Assembly (NCBI GenBank): GCA_023953835.1
Contig: JAMLJB010000002.1
Coordinates: 402,630-466,629, forward strand
Direction of reading: 5' to 3'
From: Rhizobiaceae bacterium
GTDB taxonomy: Bacteria > Pseudomonadota > Alphaproteobacteria > Rhizobiales > Rhizobiaceae
Length of the DNA: 64,000 nucleotides
Below the pieces are notes generated by a model. The model saw nothing but the letters and a program-made list of their open reading frames with translations, did no database searches and had not been told where the DNA came from. The position numbers and the translations under genes were made by a program. Of the stretch, positions 32,794 to 41,803 are shown piece after piece; the first letter of the stretch is position 1, and each line of letters opens with the position of its first letter.

Positions 32794-34281
32794 ATGGACG
32801 ATCTGGACCTTTCCAAACTGCTTGAGGATGTGGAGGCGCTGCGCACGGCTGTGGTCGCCGACGCCCGCCAGTTGACCAAGCGGTGGAGCGGCTGGATCGA
32901 CCGCAAGGATTTCGCTGAGAGCGCGGAGAACTTCGCGCATTACCTTGCCTTTCGCGCGCACGACATCAGGCCGCTCCAGCGGCGGCTGATGGCGGTCGGC
33001 CTCTCCTCGCTCGGGCGCGCGGAAGGTCGCGTCCTGCCGACGCTCGATGCCGTCCGCCATGTGCTGCGTGCCCTGAACGGAGCGGAGCAGCCCACCCTCA
33101 AGGCCGACCCCGCCTTCTTCGCCGGGGAGGAGCGCATCGCCGCGCGCACCCGCGAGCTGTTCGGCGAACGCAGCCATCACAGCCCCGTCAATCTGATGGT
33201 CACGCTCCCTTCAGAGGCCGCCGACGATGTCGGCTTCCTGCTGCGGCTGGCCGAGCTGGGCGTGGAGGCGGTCAGGATCAATTGTGCGCATGACGGCGAA
33301 GAGGCATGGGCGCGGATGATCGCCAATGTCGAGACCGCGGCCGAACAATCCGGGCGGCGCATGAAGGTGCTGATGGACCTCGCCGGTCCGAAAATCCGCA
33401 CCGGCAATGTCCGCAAGGTCAAGGGACTGAAGCGCGTCGCGGTCGGCGGCGAGCTTGCCATTACCCTGCCCGGGCGGCTCGACGACCCGGACGAGTCCTT
33501 GCCGGCAATCGAATGCACGCTGTCGGAGGCGCTGAACGCAGCCGACATCGGGCACCGCATCTTCATCGATGACGGCAGGCTCGACACCCATGTCGTGCGG
33601 CGCGAGCCCTGGGGCGTCGTGGCGAGCATCGTCGCCGGGCCCGAGGAAAAGGGCTACAAGCTCAAGACGGAAAAGGGGATCAACTTCCCCGATACGGATT
33701 TCACCGTGCCAGCCCTGACCGACGACGATCTCGCGGCGCTCGGCTTCGTCGCCCGCCATGCCGACGGCATCGAGTTCTCCTTCGTGCAGGATGCCGAGGA
33801 TGTGGTGCTTCTCCAGGAGGCGCTTTCGCACGAAAGGCCGGACGACTGGCGCAGCCTCGGGCTGGTCCTCAAGATCGAGACCGACCGCGCGGTGAAGAAC
33901 CTGCCCGACATGCTGGTGCGGTCGGCTGGGCGGCAGCCCACCGCGATCATGATCGCGCGCGGCGACCTCGCGGTGGAGATTGGCTTTGCGCGTCTTGCCG
34001 AGATGCAGGAGGAAATCCTGTGGCTGGCGGAGGCCGCGCAGGTTCCCGTCATCTGGGCGACGCAGGTGCTCGAAAGCTATATGAAGAAGGGCGTGCCCTC
34101 GCGCGGCGAGATGACGGACGCGGCGATGGCGGTTCGCGCCGAATGCGTCATGCTCAACAAGGGTCCATACCTGTTCGAGGGCATCGCCGAGCTTGACCGC
34201 CTTTTCGGGCGGATGGGCGAACATATGCACAAGAAGACGCCGCAGTTGCGGCCGCTGAAAAGCTGGGCGCTGCACGCCTGA
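32794..34281 (+). CDS. Pyruvate kinase-like protein with N-terminal extension and no C-terminal domain
   Basis: Of 495 residues, the first 120 or so form an alpha-helical extension unlike pyruvate kinase. The rest follows the catalytic barrel and B domain: VRINCAHD, LMDLAGPKIRTG, KIETDRAVKNL (catalytic Lys), MIARGDLAVEIG, and WATQVLES with PSRGEMTDAA. The protein ends soon after, at LFGRMGEHMHKK, so the allosteric C-terminal domain of classical enzymes is absent. The active-site residues are kept, so kinase activity is possible but regulation should differ. It lies between the CYTH-CHAD gene and a convergent P-type ATPase. Could act on phosphoenolpyruvate or a related phosphate ester. Confidence 0.8.
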   Translation: MDDLDLSKLLEDVEALRTAVVADARQLTKRWSGWIDRKDFAESAENFAHYLAFRAHDIRPLQRRLMAVGLSSLGRAEGRVLPTLDAVRHVLRALNGAEQPTLKADPAFFAGEERIAARTRELFGERSHHSPVNLMVTLPSEAADDVGFLLRLAELGVEAVRINCAHDGEEAWARMIANVETAAEQSGRRMKVLMDLAGPKIRTGNVRKVKGLKRVAVGGELAITLPGRLDDPDESLPAIECTLSEALNAADIGHRIFIDDGRLDTHVVRREPWGVVASIVAGPEEKGYKLKTEKGINFPDTDFTVPALTDDDLAALGFVARHADGIEFSFVQDAEDVVLLQEALSHERPDDWRSLGLVLKIETDRAVKNLPDMLVRSAGRQPTAIMIARGDLAVEIGFARLAEMQEEILWLAEAAQVPVIWATQVLESYMKKGVPSRGEMTDAAMAVRAECVMLNKGPYLFEGIAELDRLFGRMGEHMHKKTPQLRPLKSWALHA

Positions 34282-34302
34282 CCTACCGCATCGACGCGGC
34301 GC

Positions 34303-36873
34303 TCAGTAACGCAGGCTCCTGCGCCACAGCGGCTTGGCCAGTTCAAGCAGGACGAACACCATCACGCCTGCGCCCAGCGCCAGCGCGAGGTCGTCGCGAT
34401 GCAACGATCCGAAGCGGAACAATTCCCTCAGCGAAGGCACCAGCAGGCTGGCCGCCATGATTGCGCCCACGGCGAGCAGGATCCACCGCAGCGCCGGGTT
34501 GGGGCGGCGCAAGGCGGTGACAGGCGAGGAGCTGAAGGAGCGGTTGACGAGGATAAGGCTCACGATGGCCAGCACCAGCGACAGGAAAGAAAGCGCCCGG
34601 ACCTCGTCCGCCGACAGGCCGTTGCGGAGCGCCATCAGGTAGATCGCCGCAACCAGCGCAAAGACCAGCCCGCCCTGCAGCACGCTCCACGCGATCAGCG
34701 ACCATGAGAACAGCGGCTCGTCCGGCGGGCGCGGAGGGCGGTCCATCACGTCCTTCTCCTCCGTCTCCGCCTCGAAGACCAGCGAGCAGACGGGGTCGAT
34801 AATCATCTCCAGAAACGCGATGTGCACGGGGCTGAAAATGATAGGCAGGCCGAAGGCCAGCGGCAGCAGCGCCAGACCGGCGACCGGCACATGCACGGCG
34901 AAGATGAAACCCATCGCCTTGCGCAGATTGTCGTAGATGCGCCGCCCAAGCCTGATCGCCTTGACGATGGAACCGAAATCGTCGTCCAGCAGCACGATGG
35001 AAGAGGCTTCGCGCGCCACGTCGGTGCCGCGGCCCCCCATCGCCACGCCGATATGCGCGGCCTTGAGCGAGGGCGCATCGTTGACCCCGTCGCCGGTCAT
35101 GGCGACGATCTCCCCGCCGGCCTTGAGCGTCTGGACAATGCGCAGCTTCTGTTCGGGCATGATCCGGGCGAAAATATCCGCATCCGCCACGCGGCGCGCG
35201 AACGCCGCATCGTCAAGCGCTTCGATCTCGCGGCCCGAAAGCGCCTCGCCGGACTCCAGCCCTGCCTGCCGGGCGATTGCCGCCGCCGTCGCCGGATAGT
35301 CGCCCGTAATCATCACCACGCGGATGCCCGCCGAGCGGCATTCCCGCACGGCGGCGGGCACGCTTGGCCTCAGCGGATCGGCAAGGCCCACGAGCCCCAG
35401 GAAATCGAAGCGGAAATCGCGGGGCGAGCCGGGCAACTCACCCTGTGCGTGGGACGCCTTCGCCACGCCAAGCACCCGCAGGCCCGCAGCCGCCATCTCT
35501 TCCACGGATTGCGTCATGGCGGCACTCGCCCGCGCGTCGAGACGGCACAGCTTCGCAATGGTCTCGGGCGCGCCCTTGGTCGCGACCACGACCGCATCCC
35601 CCTCTCCGCCCGGCCGCCACGCCTGCGTGACGGCGAGCAGGTCGGGCCGCAGCCCATAGGCCCGCACCAGCTTCCAATCCTGCGCCGGGACCGCGCCGCC
35701 AGCCGCCAGCCGCTCGCGCGCCAGCTCGTGGAAGGCTCGTTCCATCGGGTCGAAAGGGTCGCGCTCGCTGGCCATGAGCCCTGCGGCGGCAAGGTCGCGG
35801 AAGCTGCCCTCAAGGCTCGCGGCGGGCGTGTCGCCGAGCCGCAGCGCGCCCTCCCCCGGCGTGCGCAGTTCGGCAATGGTCATGCGGTTTTCTGTCAGCG
35901 TGCCGGTCTTGTCGGTGCACAGCACGGTCGCCGAACCCAGCGCCTCGATTGCGGCGGCGCGCCGAGTCAGTACCTTTGCGCGCGAAATCCGCCATGCGCC
36001 CATCGCCATGAACACGGCGAGCACGACCGGAAACTCCTCCGGCAGCATGGCCATGCCGATGGTGATACCGGCCAGCACCGCGTCCAGCCAGCCGCCCCGC
36101 AACGTCACATAGAGGATTACCGCCAGGAGGCTCACAATGCCGCCGCCGACGGCGGAAAGCCGCACAAGGCGCCGGGTCTGGGCCTGCAATCGCGGCGGCT
36201 CGGCTTCAAGCTCGTGGAGCGACTGGCCGATCCTGCCGATCTCGCTCAGCGCCCCCGTCGCGGTAACCATGGCGATGCCCGCGCCGCTGACCACCAGTGA
36301 GCCGGAATAGACATAGGGCAGCCCGTCGCCGCCCGGACGCGGCTGCGCCTGCGTTTCATTCGGCTCCGCGACCTTGCGCACCGGCATCGATTCGCCGGTC
36401 AGGAGCGATTCGTCGGCCTGGAAATCGTGGCTTTCGAGAAGGCGCGCGTCGGCGGGCACCCTGTCGCCCTCGCCCAGCACCACGAGGTCGCCACGCACCA
36501 CCTCGCGGCCCGCGATGCGCTGCCGCTCGCCGTCGCGGATAACCAGCGCGCGCGGGCTGGTGAGGTCGCGCAGCGCCTCCAGCACGCGCTCGGTGCGGCT
36601 TTCCTGCACAACGGTGATTACCACCGACATGCCCGCGAATATCAGCAGGATCAAGGCCTCCTGAAGGTCGCCGAGCAGCAGGTAGATCAGGCCGCCCGCC
36701 AGAAGCAGCGCCAGCATCGGCTCGCGCAGCACCTCCAGCATGATCCGCAAGGTGGTGCGCCGGGCGGCGCGGGGCAGTTCGTTGTAGCCTTCGGCCTCAA
36801 GCCTCTCGCGGGCTTCCGCCCTGCTGAGGCCGGTCATCGGGGGAGGAACGGGGCGCGGCGTGGTCATCGCCAC
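34303..36873 (-). CDS. P-type cation-transporting ATPase (P2A-like)
   Basis: The 856-residue protein has all P-type ATPase domains: an N-terminal cation-ATPase segment (TGLSRAEARERLEAEGYN), the actuator motif LLTGES, transmembrane helix 4 with AMLPEEFPVVLAVF, the phosphorylation site DKTGTLTEN (Asp321), and the hinge TGDGVNDAPSLKAA. About eight to ten membrane helices are expected. PEEFP replaces the PEGLP of calcium pumps, a variant common in bacterial P2A-like pumps, so the ion (calcium, manganese or another) is uncertain. Convergent with the pyruvate kinase-like gene; no regulator visible. Confidence 0.92.
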   Translation of the reverse strand: MAMTTPRPVPPPMTGLSRAEARERLEAEGYNELPRAARRTTLRIMLEVLREPMLALLLAGGLIYLLLGDLQEALILLIFAGMSVVITVVQESRTERVLEALRDLTSPRALVIRDGERQRIAGREVVRGDLVVLGEGDRVPADARLLESHDFQADESLLTGESMPVRKVAEPNETQAQPRPGGDGLPYVYSGSLVVSGAGIAMVTATGALSEIGRIGQSLHELEAEPPRLQAQTRRLVRLSAVGGGIVSLLAVILYVTLRGGWLDAVLAGITIGMAMLPEEFPVVLAVFMAMGAWRISRAKVLTRRAAAIEALGSATVLCTDKTGTLTENRMTIAELRTPGEGALRLGDTPAASLEGSFRDLAAAGLMASERDPFDPMERAFHELARERLAAGGAVPAQDWKLVRAYGLRPDLLAVTQAWRPGGEGDAVVVATKGAPETIAKLCRLDARASAAMTQSVEEMAAAGLRVLGVAKASHAQGELPGSPRDFRFDFLGLVGLADPLRPSVPAAVRECRSAGIRVVMITGDYPATAAAIARQAGLESGEALSGREIEALDDAAFARRVADADIFARIMPEQKLRIVQTLKAGGEIVAMTGDGVNDAPSLKAAHIGVAMGGRGTDVAREASSIVLLDDDFGSIVKAIRLGRRIYDNLRKAMGFIFAVHVPVAGLALLPLAFGLPIIFSPVHIAFLEMIIDPVCSLVFEAETEEKDVMDRPPRPPDEPLFSWSLIAWSVLQGGLVFALVAAIYLMALRNGLSADEVRALSFLSLVLAIVSLILVNRSFSSSPVTALRRPNPALRWILLAVGAIMAASLLVPSLRELFRFGSLHRDDLALALGAGVMVFVLLELAKPLWRRSLRY

Positions 36874-36921
36874 TTATACCGCCCCGCATGGCGCGCACCA
36901 GAGCGCGCCGGACGAAACGCC

Positions 36922-37794
36922 CTAAACCGTGGAAAGACCGGCCTTCTTCCACCTGAGCGCGCGGCGCGTCACGAGGCTGACCAGCGAGTCGATCAGGAAC
37001 GCGATCATGAGCACGCCGACAATCGCAGCGAACGTTCCGTGCGCGGCGAACTGGTCGGCATTGCGCGCCAGCAGGTAGCCAAGGCCCTCATTGGAGGCCA
37101 GCATCTCGGCCACGACCACGCCGACCAGCGCATAAGGCACCGAAATCTTCAATCCCGCCGCCACCCAGGTCAGTGCGGACGGGATGATGACGCGCGTCGC
37201 AAGCTGATAGCGCGATGCGCCCATGATCTTGACGGCGGCGATCAGCTCCGCGTTCACCTCGCGGATGCCGTAGAGCGTGTTGTAGTGCACGAGGAAGAAA
37301 ACGATCGTCGCCGCGAAGGCGACGCGGAACTCCATTCCAAGCCCGAACCAGAGCAGGAAGAGCGGGGCGAGCGCCAGTCGCGGCAGTGTGTAGAGCGCCG
37401 TCACGAGAGGATCGAGCACCTCGCCCAGCCTCACCCACGTACCCGTCAGATATCCGAACGCGATGCCGCCGATTGCGCCCACCGCAAAGCCGTAGACCGT
37501 CGCCTCAAGCGTCACCCATGTATTCTTCAGGTAGGTGCCGTCGTTCAGCCATTGCCACATGGTCTGCCCGATCCTCGACGGCTTGCTGATGTAGAGCGCG
37601 GGAATCCAGCGATCCGCCGCATATTCCCAAAGGCACAATATGACGATCAGCAGGATCACCTGAAGGGCGAGGTTTTCAAGCCGCCGCCGCTTCGCGCTCA
37701 CGCGCTTCGGCGCGTGCAGCAGGGCTTTCTTGCCGGCTTCCGACACCGAATATGGCGCGGCGGCGGCGCTGCCTGCCGTGGCTGTGCTCCTCAT
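36922..37794 (-). CDS. ABC transporter permease, nitrate/sulfonate/taurine (NitT/TauT) type
   Basis: The 290-residue protein has six predicted helices and the EAA loop (GIREVNAELIAAVKIMGASR) that contacts the ATPase. The opening LWEYAADRWIPALYISKPS is typical of SsuC/TauC-type permeases. The start ATG 37794 follows GGAGGAGGA. It is the last gene of a binding protein-ATPase-permease operon read leftward from 39619. The operon's promoter region contains a TTCC-N7-GAGA site of the IclR-like series. The adjacent dehalogenase gene suggests the importer could serve a small organic acid, though this family also carries sulfonates and nitriles. Confidence 0.92.
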   Translation of the reverse strand: MRSTATAGSAAAAPYSVSEAGKKALLHAPKRVSAKRRRLENLALQVILLIVILCLWEYAADRWIPALYISKPSRIGQTMWQWLNDGTYLKNTWVTLEATVYGFAVGAIGGIAFGYLTGTWVRLGEVLDPLVTALYTLPRLALAPLFLLWFGLGMEFRVAFAATIVFFLVHYNTLYGIREVNAELIAAVKIMGASRYQLATRVIIPSALTWVAAGLKISVPYALVGVVVAEMLASNEGLGYLLARNADQFAAHGTFAAIVGVLMIAFLIDSLVSLVTRRALRWKKAGLSTV

Positions 37795-37815
37795 GGCTCC
37801 TCCTCCTCGCTCCCC

Positions 37816-38571
37816 TTAGCGATGCACGATGGTCGACATCACGCGGCGCAGGTGCTGCTCACATTTCGCATATTCGGGAGAATTGCGCACCTTGGCCAGG
37901 TCTTTCTTCTTGCCGAATCCGGGCTTCACCTCGTCCAGTATCACCAGCGGGCGGTTGCCGAGGATGATGATGCGGTCTGCGAGGATCACGCTTTCGGCAA
38001 TGTCGTGCGTAACGAACAGCACGCTGCTGCCCACCCTCTCCACCGTGTTGAGCAGTTCGGCATGCATCAGCTCGCGCAATTGGGCGTCGAGCGCGCCGAA
38101 CGGCTCGTCCATAAGCAACATCGGCGGGTCGTAGATCAGGCTGCGGGCAAGCAGCGTCCTGCGCCGCATTCCGCCCGACAGTTCGGACGGATATTTCCTG
38201 CCCGCGTCCTTCAAGCCGACCAGTTCCAGCATCTCGGCGATTTTTTCCTGACGCCGGGCAAGCGGCATCCCGGCCAGTTCCAGCGGCAGGCCGACATTGC
38301 GCTCCACCGTCTGCCAGGGCAGCAGCGTGTCGCCCTGCGTCATGTAGCCGACCCTGCGATTGATGCCCCGAAGCGGCTTGCCCTCGAACTTCACCTCGCC
38401 GGCCAGCGGCACCAGCAGCCCCGCCGCGAGGTTCAGCAATGTCGATTTTCCGCAACCGCTCGGGCCGAGCAGCGCGACGAACTCGCCACGATCCACGCCG
38501 AGGCTGAAATCGGCGAGGATCGGCTCCTCCTCATTGTAGCCGAACCAGGAATTCTCAATCTCTAGAAGCAT
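37816..38571 (-). CDS. ABC transporter ATP-binding protein, NitT/TauT type
   Basis: The 251-residue ATPase has Walker A GPSGCGKST near residue 36, the signature LSGGMRRRTLLARSL near 130 and Walker B MLLMDEPFGALDAQ near 152. The RVGYMTQGDTLLPWQTV Q-loop is characteristic of the SsuB/TauB group. It energises the permease encoded 21 bases downstream. Its stop lies inside the short gap before the permease start, consistent with one transcript. Start ATG 38571, 25 bases after the binding-protein gene. Confidence 0.93.
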   Translation of the reverse strand: MLLEIENSWFGYNEEEPILADFSLGVDRGEFVALLGPSGCGKSTLLNLAAGLLVPLAGEVKFEGKPLRGINRRVGYMTQGDTLLPWQTVERNVGLPLELAGMPLARRQEKIAEMLELVGLKDAGRKYPSELSGGMRRRTLLARSLIYDPPMLLMDEPFGALDAQLRELMHAELLNTVERVGSSVLFVTHDIAESVILADRIIILGNRPLVILDEVKPGFGKKKDLAKVRNSPEYAKCEQHLRRVMSTIVHR

Positions 38572-38596
38572 GGCGGCTTTCTTCGGCGACGGCCCG

Positions 38597-39619
38597 CTAC
38601 TGGCGGCGGGCCATCTCGGCGACCATCTTGTCGTAGGCTGCCGGTTGAGGGTCAGCTTTGGTCATCCTGCTGTTCATGTCGAGAAGCGTCGCCCAATCCT
38701 GCGCACTCACCGCTCCGTCATCATAGAGAACCTTGATGGCCTCGGGAACACTCTCGCTCCAGATCCGGTCGCTGACGGATTCGTGCCATTTCTGCTTCAC
38801 CGCAGTCGCGGCGGCGGGATCGGTCTTGAGCCGCGCCACGGCGTCGACCACCGAATCGTGAATCTCCTGCGCCTTTTCCTTGTTGGCCTCATACCAGTCG
38901 CCGCGCACGAAGACCGCCATGAGCGGGATGCCGACGGCCGCCGGGAAATCGCCACGCGGAATGCTGATGAGCCTGATGCCGGACTTGTCCGCGACCAGAT
39001 CGTTCAGCGAGCCGACGGACCACAGCGCCGCGTCGATCTGCCCGTTGCGGATGCCTTCCATCATGGCGAGCGGGTCCGAGAGCTTCATGGCCTCGACATC
39101 GTCGGCCACCGACATGCCGACCGAGCGAAGCATCAGGTCAAGCGTCGCCTCATGCAGCCCGAGCGCCGAAATGCGCAGGCCCTTGAGCGCCTTGAGCTTG
39201 ACGTCGATGGGGTCGTTCTCCGTCACCCCGAGCCGTTCGGCCACCTTCGAGGACAGGATCAGTTCGGTGATGGGGGCCGTGGTCGCCGCGATTACCCTCA
39301 AGTCGGCGCCGTTGACCACCGCGTCGATGCCGTTGGTGGTGGCGTGCTGGCACACGTCTATCTGGCCGCCGATCAGCGCGGTGATGCAATTGTTCTGGTT
39401 CAGGAACTCGAATTCGCCAGCCTTCAAATCGTGCTTGGCGAGAATCTCGCGGTCGGTGTCCAGCATCTGGAACGTCAGGCTGGCCAGCGACCGCGTTCCG
39501 ATGCCGACGCTCACCGTTTCGGGATCGGCGGCCATGGCCGCAGGCGACGCGCCGACGACAGCGACCGTGACGAGCGTCAGGGCCAGGTTTCGCAGGCGAC
39601 GATAAAGTTGGTGTTGCAT
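38597..39619 (-). CDS. ABC transporter substrate-binding protein, NitT/TauT (SsuA-like)
   Basis: The 340-residue protein starts with a signal peptide (ALTLVTVAVVGASPAAMAAD, cut near residue 31). It continues as an NMT1/SsuA-like binding protein with segments GGQIDVCQHATTNGIDAVV and ATTAPITELILSSKV. It would bind a small anionic compound in the periplasm. Start ATG 39619 follows AGGGAGGAAATCTTG; the frame continues upstream to 40246 but that part is antisense-like sequence within the dehalogenase gene. First gene of the importer operon, with site TTCC-N7-GAGA about 135 bases upstream. Confidence 0.9.
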   Translation of the reverse strand: MQHQLYRRLRNLALTLVTVAVVGASPAAMAADPETVSVGIGTRSLASLTFQMLDTDREILAKHDLKAGEFEFLNQNNCITALIGGQIDVCQHATTNGIDAVVNGADLRVIAATTAPITELILSSKVAERLGVTENDPIDVKLKALKGLRISALGLHEATLDLMLRSVGMSVADDVEAMKLSDPLAMMEGIRNGQIDAALWSVGSLNDLVADKSGIRLISIPRGDFPAAVGIPLMAVFVRGDWYEANKEKAQEIHDSVVDAVARLKTDPAAATAVKQKWHESVSDRIWSESVPEAIKVLYDDGAVSAQDWATLLDMNSRMTKADPQPAAYDKMVAEMARRQ

Positions 39620-39753
39620 CAAGATTTCCTCCCTGGATGGACCGGCCTGCCGCCACGGCAAATCACCGGTCGATATGCGTTGGCTCCCCCACGCGGTTCC
39701 GGCCTTTTCGCCGGGCATCTCCTGAAATTGGCTCGCAAGCGCCGCCAAGGCGT

Positions 39754-39768
39754 TCCGCTTAGTGAGAC
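39754..39768. promoter_or_regulatory. IclR-type site 1 (TTCC-N7-GAGA), upstream of the NitT/TauT-type importer
   Basis: The sequence TTCCGCTTAGTGAGA has 4-base arms of the pattern TYYC/GAGA with a 7-base spacer. Its core CTTAGTGAG closely matches the reverse complement of the site at 43571-43585. It lies between the dehalogenase stop and the binding-protein start, about 135 bases before the latter. Confidence 0.5.
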
Positions 39769-39813
39769 ATAAAACCGCTTTGTGGGATACACTCGGCGGG
39801 AAACTTACCTGTG

Positions 39814-40755
39814 TCAAGGGTTGGAATGAAACGGAACGATTTCCGCCAGCAGTTCGGCGGGCAGTTCCTCCGGGATGAAATGGCCGCAGTCCATTTGCCT
39901 TCCGACGACATCGAGCGCCTTGGTCCGCCACACCGCCATCGGGTCGAAGAACCGGCCCGCCGGGCTGTGCTTGCCCCATAGCACCTGCAACGGACAGCGG
40001 ATGCGTGCATCGGCGTCGGCAGCGTCGTGCTCGAGATCGGTCGTCGCGCCTGCCCGGTAGTCCTCGCACATCGCGTGGATCGACGCATCGTTGTAGGCCG
40101 CGCGGTATTCCGCGAGCGCCGTTTCGGAATAGGGATGCGCCGCCTTGCTCAGGCCAAAGAGAATTGCGTCGAGATAGGTGTCGCGCGCACCTCCGATGAT
40201 TTTCTCCGGAAACGGATAGGGCTGGATCGCGAGGAACCAGTGGCACAGCGCGGTCGCGAGTTCCCGGGTCACATTCCCGTACATGGAAGCCGTCGGCACG
40301 ATGTCGATCAGCGTCATGCGCTGCACCACGTCCGGCCAGTCCAGCGCCATGCGATGGCCGACGCGCGCACCGCGATCATGCCCGATGAAAGCGAAGCGCT
40401 CATGGCCGAGTTCGCGCATCACAAGCACCTGCTCCCGCGCCATCGCGCGTTTGGTGTAGGGTTCGTGGTCGGCGGTCGTCTCGGGCTTCCAGCTTCGGCC
40501 ATAGCCGCGCAGGTCCGTCATGACGACGGTGAAGGAGCGCGCGAGTTCGCCAGCCATGCTTTGCCACTGGACCAGCGTCTCGGGGTGGCCGTGGAGCAGC
40601 AGCAGCGGGTCGCCCTGCCCTCCGACGAGCGTGCGGATGCCGCCGCCGCAGACATCGATGGTGCGCTCGGTGAAGCCCGGAAAGAGCGGGCTTATGTCCG
40701 GCCAGGGATAACCCTCCCTTTCCGTGCTCAAAGCCATCGCGGCTTGCTTCTGCAT
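39814..40755 (-). CDS. Haloacetate (fluoroacetate-type) dehalogenase, alpha/beta hydrolase fold
   Basis: The 313-residue protein keeps the whole functional set known from fluoroacetate dehalogenase RPA1163: nucleophile Asp127 in GHDRG, Arg128 and Arg131 for the carboxylate, acid Asp151, halide pocket His172-Trp173 and Tyr233 (CEDYRAG), and base His292 (CGHFIPEE). Family enzymes hydrolyse haloacetates to glycolate plus halide in the cytoplasm. Start ATG 40755 follows GGAGGATGGAAAC; the in-frame ATG 40806 lies in the operator. A 23-base perfect inverted repeat of the IclR-like series is 30 bases upstream. The neighbouring IclR gene and ABC importer make a compact unit. Which haloacid is used cannot be told. 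Confidence 0.85.
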   Translation of the reverse strand: MQKQAAMALSTEREGYPWPDISPLFPGFTERTIDVCGGGIRTLVGGQGDPLLLLHGHPETLVQWQSMAGELARSFTVVMTDLRGYGRSWKPETTADHEPYTKRAMAREQVLVMRELGHERFAFIGHDRGARVGHRMALDWPDVVQRMTLIDIVPTASMYGNVTRELATALCHWFLAIQPYPFPEKIIGGARDTYLDAILFGLSKAAHPYSETALAEYRAAYNDASIHAMCEDYRAGATTDLEHDAADADARIRCPLQVLWGKHSPAGRFFDPMAVWRTKALDVVGRQMDCGHFIPEELPAELLAEIVPFHSNP

Positions 40756-40784
40756 GTTTCCATCCTCCTCCGGGCGCGCGAGCC

Positions 40785-40807
40785 CATGTCTCATATTCCG
40801 AGACATG
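40785..40807. promoter_or_regulatory. IclR-type site 2: perfect 8-bp inverted repeat, dehalogenase promoter
   Basis: CATGTCTC and GAGACATG flank the 7-base spacer ATATTCC, giving a perfect 23-base dyad. It lies 30 bases before the dehalogenase start and is the most symmetric member of the TYYC-N7-GAGA series. A binding site here would block transcription if the regulator is a repressor. A further half-site GATGAGA follows at about 40816-40822. Confidence 0.65.
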
Positions 40808-40902
40808 AATCCATCTGATGAGACTAGAAATCAATGAGGGGTACTGTCAAGACGATGCGCCCGGCCTTGCCGGTCCGGTCAGGCGCATGTCGAAGGGAAA
40901 TG

Positions 40903-41679
40903 TCAGGGCGTGGGCAGCGTGTCCGCGATCGACTTGAGGTCGAGCTGGGCCATGCGCGCCTCTTCATGCAGCATCGCGGCAATTTCGGCGAGCCTGCCCT
41001 CGGACATGCGGTCGGTGATCGCGGCAACGCTGAGCGCGGCGACGGTCGTAGAGCCGACCTTGAAGACCGGAACGCCGATGGCGCTCATGCCCTTGATGAT
41101 CCTGCCAGGATTGAGCGCATAGCCCTGCCGCCGCGCCTGCGCGACCATTTCGCGGATCGAGGCCGCGTCAAAGCCGAACTTCGCCATTCGGTCGCCGGAG
41201 GCGGCAAGGATGCTTTCCACATCCTCGTCGGGCAGGAAGGCGAGCAGCGCCAGCGAGCCTGCCCCGACGCCGAGCGGTCGCCGGTCGCCCGGCTGGAGGC
41301 TCAGTGTCTTGATCGGATAGGTGCCTTCCTCGCGGGCGATGCAGACCGCGTCGTCGCCCATGCGGATGCTGAGATAGACCGTGTCGCCGGTTTTTTCGGC
41401 GACGCGCAGCATGGCGGGGGCAAGCCGCCGCGCGATGCCGAAGCGGTTGGAGGCGGCGTTTGCGAGCGTGATGAGCCGGAACCCCGGATAGTAGGTCTGG
41501 CGCTCCGGATCGTAGTCGATCAGGCTGACTTCCTGAAGCGCCTTGAGAAACCGATGGGCCGTGGCCCGGCCGAGATCGGTCTGCCTCACCACGTCATAGA
41601 GGCGGCAGCCCTTCTCGCCGTGCTTCGCCACCACGTCGAGCACCGCGCTGGCTCGCCTTACACTTTGTACGCCTTCCAC
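40903..41679 (-). CDS. IclR family transcriptional regulator
   Basis: The 258-residue protein has an IclR winged helix-turn-helix (about 1-65; VRRASAVLDVVAKHG and LGRATAHRFLKAL) and a C-terminal effector domain (about 85-250; IREEGTYPIKTLSLQPGDRR-like and LNPGRIIKGMSAIGVPVF). The start is a GTG at 41679. It lies between the dehalogenase gene and the ThDP-enzyme gene, and a site of the TYYC-N7-GAGA series (41687-41701) is just upstream of its start, which suggests autoregulation. IclR proteins recognise short dyads of this kind. I infer it controls the five sites from 39754 to 51333. Confidence 0.9.
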   Translation of the reverse strand: MEGVQSVRRASAVLDVVAKHGEKGCRLYDVVRQTDLGRATAHRFLKALQEVSLIDYDPERQTYYPGFRLITLANAASNRFGIARRLAPAMLRVAEKTGDTVYLSIRMGDDAVCIAREEGTYPIKTLSLQPGDRRPLGVGAGSLALLAFLPDEDVESILAASGDRMAKFGFDAASIREMVAQARRQGYALNPGRIIKGMSAIGVPVFKVGSTTVAALSVAAITDRMSEGRLAEIAAMLHEEARMAQLDLKSIADTLPTP

Positions 41680-41686
41680 GACGATG

Positions 41687-41701
41687 TCCCATCCTGTGAG
41701 A
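41687..41701. promoter_or_regulatory. IclR-type site 3 (TCCC-N7-GAGA) upstream of the iclR gene
   Basis: TCCCATCCTGTGAGA has the TYYC/GAGA arms and 7-base spacer of the series. Its left arm begins 7 bases upstream of the regulator's GTG. Weakest symmetry of the five sites, but in the expected place for autoregulation. Confidence 0.42.
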
Positions 41702-41803
41702 TGCGATTCCCTAGCCCATACATCTCATAGTCGTCCAAAAATGGCGAGATCGCGCGCGGCGGCGTCCGCCGCAAAGTGAACAGCCCGGATTCAGGGCCAG
41801 AAC

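Noticed and set aside
36427..38565. Open frame of 712 codons on the plus strand
   Set aside because: Runs antisense through the P-type ATPase and ABC genes, with low-complexity His/Arg/Gln-rich sequence and no domain.
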